Of a stretch of DNA of 64,000 nt, positions 1 to 8,727 are shown in pieces; position 1 is the first letter of the stretch, and the number at the start of each line of letters is the position of its first letter. Made by a program: the position numbers and the translations under genes. The notes below the pieces were generated by a model. That model saw only the letters and a list, made by a program, of their open reading frames with translations, searched no databases and had not been told where the DNA came from. The DNA is from Ancylobacter mangrovi (GTDB lineage Bacteria; Pseudomonadota; Alphaproteobacteria; Rhizobiales; Xanthobacteraceae): NCBI RefSeq assembly GCF_024752355.1, contig NZ_JANTHZ010000001.1, forward strand, positions 434,001 to 498,000, given 5' to 3'.

Positions 1-40
1 TATGCTGGCGCGACAGATTCGCGCCACGCGGGAGTTCGCA

Positions 41-571
41 ATGACGATCCACGGCTACATGGCCGCCAGCCTCGACGGCTATATCGCCGACAGGGACGGC
101 GGCATCGGCTGGCTGGCGCCGTTCGACGAGGTCGATGCCGGCTATGCCGGCTTCATCGCCGGGATCGACACGGTGGTGATGGGCCGGACGACCTACGACC
201 AGGTTCTGCTCATGGGTCGAGAGAGCGGCGCGGGCTGGTTCTATGGGGGCAAGCACGCCCTTATCCTCTCCTCGCGCCCGCTCGGAGACGCGCCCGCCGG
301 CGTCTCGGCCTGGACGGACGACGTCCCGCGACTGATCGCGCATCTGCGCGCGCGGGAGGGGAACAGCTGGATCGTGGGCGGCGCCGCGCTTCAGGCGGCC
401 TTCATCGAAGCCGGCGCGCTCGACCGGCTCGATCTCTTCATCATTCCGGTCCTGCTGGGGGACGGCGTGCCCCTGTTCCCGAAAAGCGATCGGCCGCCGC
501 GCAGCCTCGCGCTGGAGAGCAGCGCCGCTCTCGGAAAGGGGATGGTGCATCTGGCGTACCGGCCCGGCTGA
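41..571 (+). CDS. Dihydrofolate reductase family protein (RibD C-terminal fold)
   Basis: About 176 aa. The RibD_C/DHFR fold is recognised from SLDGYIA near residues 10-16, the NADPH-site motif MGRTTYD near 47-53, and IVGGAAL near 111-117 followed by LDLFIIPVLLGDGVPLF. Such proteins are presumed cytoplasmic NAD(P)H-dependent reductases. The substrate is unknown and a true folate role is unlikely. The reading frame is open from base 2, but the ATG at 41 follows a GGGAG at about 30-34 and leaves a normal family N-terminus, so I start there. It stands alone, convergent with the 70-aa gene on the other strand. Confidence 0.85.
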   Translation: MTIHGYMAASLDGYIADRDGGIGWLAPFDEVDAGYAGFIAGIDTVVMGRTTYDQVLLMGRESGAGWFYGGKHALILSSRPLGDAPAGVSAWTDDVPRLIAHLRAREGNSWIVGGAALQAAFIEAGALDRLDLFIIPVLLGDGVPLFPKSDRPPRSLALESSAALGKGMVHLAYRPG

Positions 572-587
572 AATCCGGGCGGTCCCG

Positions 588-800
588 TCACCCCGTGAAC
601 GGCACGATCTGCTTCTCGAAGATCTGCACGCCGAAGCCGGGCTTGCTGATGCACTGATATTGCCGCGCGATCTCGTCCACCAGCGCGGCGCGCGCGGCGT
701 TGGTCCCGGCGATGTGCTTGTCGATCCACTCGTCCGGCACGGTGAGGGCCATGCCCGGCGCCATCCGGCACAGGATCAGTCTGAGTTCGTCGCCGTTCAA
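588..800 (-). CDS. Conserved hypothetical protein, 70 aa, TTG start
   Basis: A small soluble protein of unknown function, with no signal peptide or membrane segment. Two cysteines (CRM near 11 and QYQC near 50) and a mixed hydrophobic/charged pattern are all that is visible. Coding is supported by a very good Shine-Dalgarno, AGGAGG, about 6 nt before a TTG initiation codon at 800. The frame ends 17 nt from the convergent reductase gene. About 35 nt upstream lies a perfect palindrome, CCCTATAGGG (836-845), which could contain its -10 element. It could be a lineage-specific orphan. No function is proposed. Confidence 0.55.
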   Translation of the reverse strand: MNGDELRLILCRMAPGMALTVPDEWIDKHIAGTNAARAALVDEIARQYQCISKPGFGVQIFEKQIVPFTG

Positions 801-862
801 GCGGACCTCCTCGCGTCGCGGCTCATCCGCTCATCCCCTATAGGGCGGCGGGGACGGCGCGT

Positions 863-1384
863 TCAAGCCGGCGCGAAGCCTTTCCGCACCGGGCCCTCGA
901 CCGTCTCCACCGGCACGCCGTCGAGCGGGCAGACCAGCACGCGGCGGGGATCGACCGGGCCGGGCAGGCTCACCCTGCCGGGGGAGACGCGCTGGAAGCC
1001 CATGCGCCCGTAATAGGGCTCGTCGCCCACCAGCATGACGAGGCGCGCGGCGTCGGGCGCGGATTCGGCCCGCGCCGCCTCGAGCGAGCGCTCCACCAGC
1101 CGCCGGCCGATGCCGTGCGAGCGGAAGGGCGGCTCCACCGTGAGCGGGCCGAGCAGCAGCGCCTTCGCCTCGCCGACGACGATCGGGGTCAGGCGCACCG
1201 AGCCCACCAGCATGGTGCCGATATAGGCGGTGAAGGACAGGTCGCGCCGGTGCGGGTTGCCCTCGCGCAGCCGGTAGGCGGTGCGCGCGAAGCGGCCGGG
1301 GCCGAAGGTGCGGGCCACCAGCCGCTCGATCGCGGCATCGTCGGCGGGGTTCTCGGGCAGGATGGTGATGGACAGCTCGGTCAT
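863..1384 (-). CDS. GNAT N-acetyltransferase, YhbS-like
   Basis: 173 aa from the ATG at 1384. The frame is open to 1621, but the upstream part is low-complexity Arg/Ala/Pro and not family-like. A GNAT acetyl-CoA site is visible as RSHGIGRRL near residues 88-96, followed by MLVGDEPYYGRMGF, the arrangement typical of YhbS-type acetyltransferases. It should transfer acetyl from acetyl-CoA to an amine in the cytoplasm. The acceptor is unknown. It is divergent from the XRE-cupin regulator across about 250 nt, so that regulator may control it (inference from position only). Confidence 0.85.
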   Translation of the reverse strand: MTELSITILPENPADDAAIERLVARTFGPGRFARTAYRLREGNPHRRDLSFTAYIGTMLVGSVRLTPIVVGEAKALLLGPLTVEPPFRSHGIGRRLVERSLEAARAESAPDAARLVMLVGDEPYYGRMGFQRVSPGRVSLPGPVDPRRVLVCPLDGVPVETVEGPVRKGFAPA

Positions 1385-1620
1385 CGGGGCTCTCGGACGC
1401 TCGGGGCTCGGCACGTCGCCGCGCCGAGCGGGCGCGTCACGGCCGCCGGCGGGCAGAGGAGAAAAGGCGCGCGCGCACGGCGGCGCGGCGGCTGCGCGCG
1501 TCTCGTCGTCGCTGGGCGGGCGTCCGGAGCATGGGTCCATCCTCTGAGGGCTGGCCCGGATAGCACAGCGCGGCGGGCAGGTCGAGGGATTCGCCGCGCC
1601 GATTGCCGCCGACCGCCTCA

Positions 1621-1654
1621 TCCACTATAGGAGACATATGGATCATATAGTGGA
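1621..1654. promoter_or_regulatory. Perfect inverted repeat spanning RBS and start codon of the XRE-cupin gene
   Basis: The arm TCCACTATA at 1621-1629 is matched exactly by TATAGTGGA at 1646-1654, with 16 nt between. The loop carries the Shine-Dalgarno (TAGGAG, 1628-1632) and the ATG at 1638. The second arm lies in codons 3-6. It could be an operator for autorepression by the downstream HTH protein, or an mRNA hairpin controlling translation. Direct reading shows only the symmetry; the role is inferred. Confidence 0.55.
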
Positions 1655-2201
1655 TGGTACCGGCCTCCGGCTCGCGCGGCGCCTGCGCGTGGAGCGCGAC
1701 GCGCGCGGCTGGTCGCTCGCCGATCTCGCGGCGCGCTCGGGCGTGTCCAAGGCGATGATCAGCAAGATCGAGCGCGGCACGGCAAGCCCGACCGCCGTGG
1801 TGCTGGTGCGTCTCGCCGGGGCATTCGACCTCACCCTCGCCGGGCTGCTGCTGCGCGCCGAGGGGGGCGAGCGGCTGGTGCGGGCGGCCGAACAGCCGGT
1901 CTGGACCGACCCGGAGACCGGCTATGTGCGCCGCCAGCTCTTCGCGCGGCCGGACCATCCGGTGGAGCTGGTGGAGGTGGAGCTGCCGCCGGGCCGGCGC
2001 GTCGCCCTGCCCGCCTCCTCCTTCGCCCATATCCGCCAGCTCGTGCAGGTCCGCGCCGGAACGCTGACGCTCCACGAGGGCGGCGCGGTCCACCGGCTGG
2101 AGCCGGGCGACTGCCTCGGCTTCGGCCCGCCGGGCGACACCGTCTTCGCCAACGAGACCGGCGCGCCCTGCCGCTATCTCGTCGCCCTCTCACGCATCTG
2201 A
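1638..2201 (+). CDS. XRE-family transcriptional regulator with C-terminal cupin domain
   Basis: 187 aa. Residues about 9-62 form a lambda-repressor-like HTH (LRVERDARGWSLADLAARSG, then SKAMISKIERGTASPT). Residues about 110-185 form a cupin beta-barrel with HEGGAVHRLEPGDCLGF, the ligand-sensing half. Proteins of this design repress small-molecule metabolism or efflux genes. The start has a good RBS and sits inside a perfect inverted repeat (1621-1654), suggesting autoregulation. The stop lies 12 nt before a GNAT acetyltransferase gene, so the two are probably one operon. A second, differently related GNAT gene is divergent upstream. Confidence 0.9.
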   Translation: MDHIVDGTGLRLARRLRVERDARGWSLADLAARSGVSKAMISKIERGTASPTAVVLVRLAGAFDLTLAGLLLRAEGGERLVRAAEQPVWTDPETGYVRRQLFARPDHPVELVEVELPPGRRVALPASSFAHIRQLVQVRAGTLTLHEGGAVHRLEPGDCLGFGPPGDTVFANETGAPCRYLVALSRI

Positions 2202-2213
2202 CCGGCGGCGCCC

Positions 2214-2753
2214 ATGATCGACCTTCGCATTCGCCCCCTCGGCCCCGACCCGGCGAGCATCGACGCGCTCGCCGGGCTGCTGGTCGAGACCGTGGCGGCG
2301 GGCGGCTCGGTGAGCTTCATGCACCCGCTCGACACGGACCGGGCGCGCGCCTTCTGCGCCGGCGCGCTGGAGGCCGCCGCGCGCGGCGAGCGGATCGTGC
2401 TGGGCGCCTTCCTCGACGGCCCCGACGACGAAGGGCTCGCCGGCACCGTCACGCTCCAGCTCGCCTTGCCGGAGAACCAGCCGCACCGCGCCGAGATCGC
2501 CAAGATGATGACGCGGCCGGCCCATCGCGGACGCGGCATCGCCAGCGCCCTGCTCGCCGAGGCCGAACGTCTCGCCGCCGCGCACGGGCGCACGCTGCTG
2601 GTGTTGGACACGGCGAAGGATGGCGGCGCGGCAGGCCTCTACGAGAAGCACGGCTTCGTGCGCGCCGGCGAGATCCCCGATTTCGCGCTGAAGCCGCATG
2701 GCGGGCTCACCGCCACCCTGCTCTACTGGAAACGTCTTGTGTACACTTCTTGA
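2214..2753 (+). CDS. GNAT N-acetyltransferase
   Basis: 179 aa. The acetyl-CoA binding segment is HRGRGIASALLAEAERLA near residues 103-120, followed by LVLDTAKDGGAAGLYEKHGF, typical of GNAT motif B. The substrate is unknown; members close to this type modify small amines or antibiotics. It starts 12 nt after the XRE-cupin regulator stop and is probably cotranscribed with it. The regulator may therefore control resistance or modification of the compound its cupin senses (inference). The region after the stop, up to 2925, is AT-richer and should hold the promoter for the next gene. Confidence 0.85.
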   Translation: MIDLRIRPLGPDPASIDALAGLLVETVAAGGSVSFMHPLDTDRARAFCAGALEAAARGERIVLGAFLDGPDDEGLAGTVTLQLALPENQPHRAEIAKMMTRPAHRGRGIASALLAEAERLAAAHGRTLLVLDTAKDGGAAGLYEKHGFVRAGEIPDFALKPHGGLTATLLYWKRLVYTS

Positions 2754-2925
2754 CATAACGGGCGCAGAACTGGCCTTTGCTGAACCTGTTTCAAGATTCC
2801 GTTAATCTACCCGCGCCGACTGTACATTCTCGACTTTGATTCAACAGTCGCCGATTGATTCATGTCAAGGAAGGTTCCGGCAGCGTTGGTCTTAATTCGC
2901 TTTCGGCTTCAATCGGCGAGAGCTT

Positions 2926-4122
2926 ATGCCACGTTCCCTCGCGCGCTGGATCGCGCTGCTCAATATTGACGAGGCGACGACGGCGACGCTGCGCGCGATG
3001 GCCCCGCTCATCAAGGCCCATGGCGACGAGGTGATCGGCGCCGCCCTCTCGCCCCTCACCGCGCCGGGCCCTGCCCCGATCGCCTTCGCCGAGCCGGCCT
3101 CGATCGAGCGGGCGCGCGAGGCGATGCGCCGGCACTGGCTCGACTATGTCTTCGCCGGCCGCTTCGACGGCGAATATCTCGCCGCCGCGCGCGCGCTCGG
3201 CACCGTGCATTTCCGGCTCGGCATCGACCCGCTGCAGTTCTCGGCGACCTACAGCCTGCTGGTGAGCGGCATCGTCGATCTCGTCTGCCGGCACTTCGCC
3301 GGCGACGTTCAAAGGCAGTCTTCGAACATCGCGGCGATCAACCGCGTCGCCTTCCTCGATCTCGGCCTCGCCTCCGCGGTCTATTACGACGCCTGCCTCG
3401 GCGAGATCGACGATCTGACCTACGAGCTCAACATGAGCCTCGCCCGGGTCGGCGAGTACCGCGACTATGAGGGCGGCCACCACCTCATCCGCGTCAGCCG
3501 CATGTGCCATGCGCTCGCCCTCGCCGCCGGGCAGAGCCCCGCCTGGGCCAACGCGCTGCAGATGGCGAGCCCGCTGCACGACATCGGCAAGATCGGCGTG
3601 CCGGACGACATCCTGCTCAAGCCGGCGCCGCTGACCGAGGCCGAGCGCATGGTGATGCAGCGCCACACAGAGATCGGCGCCGAGATCATTCCCGACCATC
3701 CCTCGCCGGTGATCCACATGGCCCGCCTGGTGGCGCTGCGCCACCACGAGCGGTGGGACGGGCGCGGCTATCCCGGCGGGCTCCGCGGCGAGGATATCCC
3801 GCTGGAGGCCCGCATCGTCGCCATATGCGACGTCTACGACGCCCTGCTCGCGAGCCGCCCCTACAAGAAGGCGTGGAGCCGCAAATCGGCGCGCGACTAC
3901 ATCGCCGCCAACCGGGGCATCATGTTCGACCCGCGTCTCGTGGACGTGTTCCTGCTGATCCAGCCGAGCATGGAGCGGATACAGGACGCCTTCGCCGATC
4001 CCGAGAGCGACATCTCGCCCGCGACCGTGCCCGACATGCTGCGGGCCATGCGAAGCGAGTTCCGCCCGCTGCGCGAGCCGCCCCGCGTCGCGCTCCCCGC
4101 GCGGGAGATGCGCGCGCCCTGA
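2926..4122 (+). CDS. Globin-coupled HD-GYP cyclic-di-GMP phosphodiesterase
   Basis: 398 aa. Residues about 1-150 look like a globin-coupled-sensor/protoglobin domain. LGTVHFRLGIDPLQFSATY (91-109) matches the F-helix pattern and supplies a proximal-histidine candidate, H95. Residues about 185-345 are a canonical HD-GYP domain: HDIGKIG (218-224), HHERWDGRGYP (273-283) and CDVYDAL (301-307), with H185/H186 upstream. The expected activity is hydrolysis of cyclic di-GMP, gated by oxygen, CO or NO on heme. There is no signal peptide or membrane helix, so it is cytoplasmic. It appears monocistronic. The globin assignment comes from motif reading only and is less certain than the HD-GYP. Confidence 0.85.
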   Translation: MPRSLARWIALLNIDEATTATLRAMAPLIKAHGDEVIGAALSPLTAPGPAPIAFAEPASIERAREAMRRHWLDYVFAGRFDGEYLAAARALGTVHFRLGIDPLQFSATYSLLVSGIVDLVCRHFAGDVQRQSSNIAAINRVAFLDLGLASAVYYDACLGEIDDLTYELNMSLARVGEYRDYEGGHHLIRVSRMCHALALAAGQSPAWANALQMASPLHDIGKIGVPDDILLKPAPLTEAERMVMQRHTEIGAEIIPDHPSPVIHMARLVALRHHERWDGRGYPGGLRGEDIPLEARIVAICDVYDALLASRPYKKAWSRKSARDYIAANRGIMFDPRLVDVFLLIQPSMERIQDAFADPESDISPATVPDMLRAMRSEFRPLREPPRVALPAREMRAP

Positions 4123-4261
4123 ACGCGCGGCCGCCGGCCCGGGCCACGCGCATGAGCGTGCGTTTTCACCCTGAATTCAAGCTCTTGCGCAAAAGAACGG
4201 ACGCGGCCCGCTTCGATCCGGCCCGTTTGTACTCTAGCATGGCGGCAAAGGGAGAGCCGCC

Positions 4262-5230
4262 ATGGGACTGCTCGTCGAGGGCAAATGGGTTGACCAGTGG
4301 TACGACACCAAGAGCACGGGCGGGCGCTTCGTGCGCACCGTCACCCGCTTCCGCGACTGGGTGACGGCGGACGGCGCGCCGGGGTCTTCCGGCGGCGGCG
4401 GCTTCCGCGCCGAGGCGGGGCGCTACCACCTCTATGTCTCCTATGCCTGCCCCTGGGCGCACCGCACGCTGATCGTCCGGGCGCTGAAGAAGCTGGAGCC
4501 GGTGATCCCGGTCTCGGTGGTCGACCCGTTCATGGGGTCGGAGGGCTGGGTGTTCGCCGACCACGCCACGACGCCCACCGAGGGCGCGACGACGGACGGC
4601 GTGCTCGGCAAGCAGCGGCTCTACGAGGTCTATCTCGCCGCCGACCCCGCCTATTCCGGCCGCGTTACCGTGCCGGTGCTGTGGGACCGCGAGCGGGAGA
4701 CCATCGTCAACAACGAGTCGGCGGAGATCATCCGCATGCTCAACGACGCCTTCGCGGCCTTCACCGACGACGACCACGACTACTATCCCGCGCCGCTGCG
4801 CGAGGAGATCGACGCCCTCAACGCGCGGGTCTACGACGCGGTCAACAACGGCGTCTACAAGGCCGGCTTCGCCACCACGCAGGAGGCCTATGAGGAGGCG
4901 GTGCGCGCGCTGTTCGCCATGCTCGACGAGCTGGAGGCGCGGCTCGAAGGGCGCGCCTGGCTGATGAGCGAGGCGCTGACCGAGGCCGACATCCGCCTCT
5001 TCACCACGCTGATCCGCTTCGACCCGGTCTATGTCGGCCACTTCAAGTGCAACATCCGCCAGATCCGGGAGTACCCGAACCTCCGGCGCTTCGTGCGCGC
5101 GCTCTACGCGCTGCCGGGCGTGGCGGGCACGGTGAACATGCCGCACATCAAGCGGCACTACTACCAGAGCCACAAGACCATCAACCCGACCGGCATCGTG
5201 CCCGTCGGGCCGGAGGTCTGGTGGAGCTGA
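4262..5230 (+). CDS. Glutathionyl-hydroquinone reductase (Xi-class GST, YqjG/Ecm4 type)
   Basis: 322 aa, the usual family length. The hallmark YACPWAHRTL has the catalytic cysteine at residue 63, and the N-terminal WYDTKSTGGRFVR and downstream GPEVWW ends are characteristic. The enzyme reduces glutathionyl-hydroquinones, using glutathione and giving GS-SG, which detoxifies quinones in the cytoplasm. The start ATG at 4262 follows GGGAGA. It is probably monocistronic; the next gene, an OprB porin, starts 111 nt downstream with no obvious functional link. Confidence 0.93.
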   Translation: MGLLVEGKWVDQWYDTKSTGGRFVRTVTRFRDWVTADGAPGSSGGGGFRAEAGRYHLYVSYACPWAHRTLIVRALKKLEPVIPVSVVDPFMGSEGWVFADHATTPTEGATTDGVLGKQRLYEVYLAADPAYSGRVTVPVLWDRERETIVNNESAEIIRMLNDAFAAFTDDDHDYYPAPLREEIDALNARVYDAVNNGVYKAGFATTQEAYEEAVRALFAMLDELEARLEGRAWLMSEALTEADIRLFTTLIRFDPVYVGHFKCNIRQIREYPNLRRFVRALYALPGVAGTVNMPHIKRHYYQSHKTINPTGIVPVGPEVWWS

Positions 5231-5341
5231 CGCGCCCGGTGACGGCCCCCCGCTCGGGTCCGGCCATAACGGGGCGCGATTCATCCGGGCGCGCTTCATT
5301 CGGGCACGCCGTGCCAGCGGATCGGGAAGATTATCGAGGCC

Positions 5342-6715
5342 ATGCGCAGCACAGCGTTCCGTCACCCGAGCCGGCCGCCCGGCGCCGCGCGGCTGCGCGC
5401 CCTCGCCTGCGCGGCGGCCTCGTTCATCGCGCTGCCCGCCCTCGCCGACCCTGCCGGCGCGCCCGCATCCGACTGGCTGACCCGCGACACGCTCACCGGC
5501 GACTGGGGCGGCACCCGCACCGCGCTCGCCGACAAGGGCATCACCGTTACCTCGAACTGGATCGTCGACGCGCTCGGCAATGCCAGCGGCGGCATCCGCC
5601 AGGGCGCGGCGATGGACGGCCAGCACGAGCTGGAGGTCGCCCTCGATCTCGACAAGCTCGCCGGCTGGAAGGGCGCCAGCGTCGTCGCCAGCCTCTACTG
5701 GCTGCAGGGCTCCAACCTCTCGGACGATGTCGGCAACCTGCTCACCCTCACCAACATTGCGGGCGATGCCGGCGCGCGGCTCGGCGAGCTCTATCTCGAG
5801 AACCATTTCGCCGATGATCGGCTCACCACCCGCATTGGCCAGATCGCGATCGACGAGGAATTCGCCGTCAGCGACACGGCGGGCCTGTTCGTCAACTCGG
5901 CCTTCGGCTGGCCGGGCATCTATGGCGTCGATTTGCCCGGCGGCGGGCCGGCCGATCCGCTGCCCACGCCGGGCGCCTGGGTGAGATGGGCGCCGGACGA
6001 CGCCTTCTCCGTGCAGGCCGCCGCCTTCAACGGCAACCCGCTGGGCGGTGCCGGCGGCAATGCGGACGGGCTCGACTTCCCGCTCGACGACGGCGTCCTC
6101 GCCATCGTCGAGGCGAGCTATGTCCACAAGGGCGCGAACGGGCTCATCGGCACGTTCCGCCTCGGCGCCTGGTACAATTCCGAGACCTTCGACGATCTTT
6201 CGGTCGCCGCCAACGGGCTCTCGCTGGCCGATCCCGCGGCCGACGGGCCGCTGGCCCATCAGGGCGACTATTCGCTCTACGCCATCGCCGACCAGCAGCT
6301 CTGGGCCTCGTCGACGGCGCGCCTGTCCGGCTTCGTGCGCGTCGCCTGGGCCCCGGAGGACCGCAACGAGGTCAGCTTCTACGTCGACACCGGCCTCGCG
6401 CTGACGGGTCCCCTGCCCGGCCGGCCCAACGACGTCGCAGGCATCGGCCTCGCCTATGCGAAGATCAGCCCTGCCCTCGCCCGGCTCGACCGCACGAGCA
6501 ACGCGCTGAGCGGCACGGACGGCCCGGTGCAGGACTACGAGGCGGTGCTGGAGATCGACTACCAGGCCGCCGTGACGCCCTGGCTCAGCGTGCAGCCCTT
6601 CTTCCAGTACGTCTTCCACCCCGGCGGCAACGTGCCGGACCCGAACGGCAGCAACCCGACGCAAGCGCTGAGAGACGCGGCGGTGTTCGGGGTGCGGAGC
6701 ACGGTGACGTTTTGA
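5342..6715 (+). CDS. Carbohydrate porin, OprB family
   Basis: 457 aa. A long Arg-containing signal peptide ends near LPALADPAG. The mature N-terminus has DWLTRDTLTGDWGGTRTAL, the conserved OprB opening, and the C-terminus ends in an aromatic beta strand (AAVFGVRSTVTF) as expected for an outer-membrane beta barrel. Repeated amphipathic strands with aromatic residues fill the middle. OprB porins pass glucose and other sugars. No sugar-uptake genes are adjacent; the xylose ABC system lies about 46 kb away and any link is speculative. Confidence 0.88.
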   Translation: MRSTAFRHPSRPPGAARLRALACAAASFIALPALADPAGAPASDWLTRDTLTGDWGGTRTALADKGITVTSNWIVDALGNASGGIRQGAAMDGQHELEVALDLDKLAGWKGASVVASLYWLQGSNLSDDVGNLLTLTNIAGDAGARLGELYLENHFADDRLTTRIGQIAIDEEFAVSDTAGLFVNSAFGWPGIYGVDLPGGGPADPLPTPGAWVRWAPDDAFSVQAAAFNGNPLGGAGGNADGLDFPLDDGVLAIVEASYVHKGANGLIGTFRLGAWYNSETFDDLSVAANGLSLADPAADGPLAHQGDYSLYAIADQQLWASSTARLSGFVRVAWAPEDRNEVSFYVDTGLALTGPLPGRPNDVAGIGLAYAKISPALARLDRTSNALSGTDGPVQDYEAVLEIDYQAAVTPWLSVQPFFQYVFHPGGNVPDPNGSNPTQALRDAAVFGVRSTVTF

Positions 6716-6773
6716 AGGGGGTGGGCGATCACCGCGTCGCGGCGTCGAGGGGGCCGGGCGGGCGCGGGCGAAT

Positions 6774-7457
6774 TCACCCCGCCAGAGCCACCGGCTCCTC
6801 GGCGGCGGTGATCTCGGCCTCGGTGCGCTTGCGGAAGCGGACCATCGTGTACATGCCGAGCGCCACGTCGCGCTTGATCGGCATGTCCACCGTGCCGTTG
6901 CGCAGCGCCCAGTCGCGCAGACGGGCGAACTGGAATTCCGGGCGCCAGCCGAGCTTGCGGGCGCGGCGCGCGAACCAGCGTTCGAAGGAGGCGCGCGGGC
7001 CGTCCTCGGCGCCGAGATGGTTCACCAGGATGATCTCGCCGCCCGGGCGCAGCACGCGGGCCATCTCGTCCAGCGTCTCCTCGGGGTGCGGCACCACGGT
7101 GATGACGAACTGGGCGATGACGACGTCGAAGCTGGCATCGGCGAAGCCCATATGGGCGCCGTCCATCAGGCACAGCCCCTCGACATGGGTGAGCCGCTCC
7201 CGCGCCACCCGCTCGCGGGCCTTCTGCAGCATCGGCTCGGAGATGTCCACGCCGACCAGGCGGTTGGTGCGGCGATAGGCCGGCAGGGCGAAGCCGGTGC
7301 CGACGCCGAATTCGAGGATCCGCCCGCCGATGCTCTCCGCAACCTTCATCGCCGCCTTGCGGCCGGGCTCGAACACGGCGCCGAACACGACGTCGTAGAT
7401 CGGCGCCCAGCGGGCATAGGCCTCCTCGACGGTGTTGCGGTCGAGATCGGTCGTCAT
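6774..7457 (-). CDS. pmtA: Class I SAM methyltransferase, phosphatidylethanolamine N-methyltransferase (Rhodobacter PmtA type)
   Basis: 227 aa from the ATG at 7457, which has GGGGGA upstream; the in-frame start at 7499 adds a non-conserved leader. The N-terminal YARWAPIYDVVFGAVFEPGR and the SAM-binding ILEFGVGTGFALP with VGVDIS are typical of the small PmtA/UbiE-like enzymes that convert phosphatidylethanolamine stepwise to phosphatidylcholine. It should act at the cytoplasmic membrane surface as a soluble protein. Assignment to PmtA rather than another UbiE-fold methyltransferase rests on this N-terminal block and the C-terminal GMYTMVRFRKR. Confidence 0.8.
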   Translation of the reverse strand: MTTDLDRNTVEEAYARWAPIYDVVFGAVFEPGRKAAMKVAESIGGRILEFGVGTGFALPAYRRTNRLVGVDISEPMLQKARERVARERLTHVEGLCLMDGAHMGFADASFDVVIAQFVITVVPHPEETLDEMARVLRPGGEIILVNHLGAEDGPRASFERWFARRARKLGWRPEFQFARLRDWALRNGTVDMPIKRDVALGMYTMVRFRKRTEAEITAAEEPVALAG

Positions 7458-7539
7458 GTCGTCCCCCAGCTTCTCGCCGCAGCGCGGCACACCAGCCATT
7501 CCTCGCCGCGTGGCGCGCGGCCCGCCCTGACCGGCCGAC

Positions 7540-8727
7540 TCACGCCGATCGTGCCATCATCCCGGCTTCACGTGTCAGCGCGGTGAAGCCCTTCTGCGCG
7601 CGGCGGATCACGCCGCCGCCGAGCAGCCGCGCGCCCGCGCCGCCGTCGGCGTAGAAAACGCAGGCCTGGCCCGGGGCCACGCCCTCCTCGGCGACGTCGA
7701 GCAGCACGTCGATCCCGCCATCGGCGCCGCGGGCGAGCGCCCCCGGCACCGGTGCGCGCGCCGAACGCACCTTGACGTAGACGGCGCGTCCGCTCGCGGC
7801 CGCCTCATCCAACGTTTCGTCGCCCAGCCAGTTCACTTCGTCGATGCGGATCGCCGCCACGCCCAGCGCATCACGCGGGCCGACCACGACGCGGCGCCGG
7901 CCGGCGTCGATGCCGACCACGTAGAGCGGCTCGGAGGCGGCGATGCCCAGTCCCTTGCGCTGGCCGATCGTGTAGCGCATCACCCCCGCGTGCCGGCCCA
8001 GCACCCGCCCGTCGAGATGGACGATCTCGCCCGGCTCGGCGGCCTCGGGGCGCAGCTTCTCGACGATGGCGGTGTAGTGCCCGTTCGGCACGAAGCAGAT
8101 GTCCTGGCTGTCCGGCTTGTCGGCAACCTTCAGCCCGGCCGCCTCGGCGAGCGCGCGCACCTCCGGCTTGGTGGTCTCGCCGAGCGGGAAGCGCAGCATC
8201 CCGATCTGCTCGGCCGTGGTGGCATAGAGGAAGTAGCTCTGGTCCCGGCTCTCGTCGAGCGGGCGGAACAGGGCGCGCCGCCCGTCCGGCAGCGCCCGGC
8301 TGGTGACGTAATGGCCGGTGGCGAGGATGTCGGCGCCGAGGTCGCGCGCGGTCTCGAGCAGGTCGCGGAACTTCACCGTGCGATTGCAGTCGACGCAGGG
8401 AATGGGGGTCTCCCCGGCCGCATAGGCGTCGGCGAAGCGCTCGATCACCGCGTGGCGGAAGCGGCTCTCATAGTCGAGCACGTAATGGGGAATGCCGAGC
8501 TTCTCGGCCACCGTGCGGGCATCGTAGATGTCCTGGCCGGCGCAGCAGGCGCCGGGCCGGTGATGCATCGCCTCGCCATGGTCGTAGAGCTGGAGGGTGA
8601 CGCCGACAACGTCGTAACCCGCCTGCGCGTAGAGCGCAGCCACCACCGAGGAATCGACGCCGCCCGACATCGCCACGACCACGCGGGTCTGGCTCGGGAG
8701 GCGGGAGGTATCGTCGAGGCGGATCAT
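7540..8727 (-). CDS. mnmA: tRNA-specific 2-thiouridylase MnmA
   Basis: About 395 aa from the ATG at 8727. Visible are the PP-loop [15 protein letters not shown], the catalytic cysteine in [17 protein letters not shown], and the second catalytic cysteine in [11 protein letters not shown]. MnmA thiolates U34 of tRNA-Lys, -Glu and -Gln. Start choice is not simple. The frame opens with GTG at 8772, and the only strong Shine-Dalgarno, AAGGAG at 8754-8759, sits 5 nt before an in-frame CTG at 8748; the ATG at 8727 has a weak site. All three give plausible proteins. It is divergent from sciP. Confidence 0.93.
   Translation of the reverse strand: MIRLDDTSRLPSQTRVVVAMSGGVDSSVVAALYAQAGYDVVGVTLQLYDHGEAMHHRPGACCAGQDIYDARTVAEKLGIPHYVLDYESRFRHAVIERFADAYAAGETPIPCVDCNRTVKFRDLLETARDLGADILATGHYVTSRALPDGRRALFRPLDESRDQSYFLYATTAEQIGMLRFPLGETTKPEVRALAEAAGLKVADKPDSQDICFVPNGHYTAIVEKLRPEAAEPGEIVHLDGRVLGRHAGVMRYTIGQRKGLGIAASEPLYVVGIDAGRRRVVVGPRDALGVAAIRIDEVNWLGDETLDEAAASGRAVYVKVRSARAPVPGALARGADGGIDVLLDVAEEGVAPGQACVFYADGGAGARLLGGGVIRRAQKGFTALTREAGMMARSA

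Noticed and set aside
4166..6664. An 832-codon minus-strand open frame opposite the reductase and porin genes
   Set aside because: It lies antisense to two clearly identified genes, is extremely rich in Arg/Ala/Gly/Val and matches no family, as expected of a GC-rich shadow frame.
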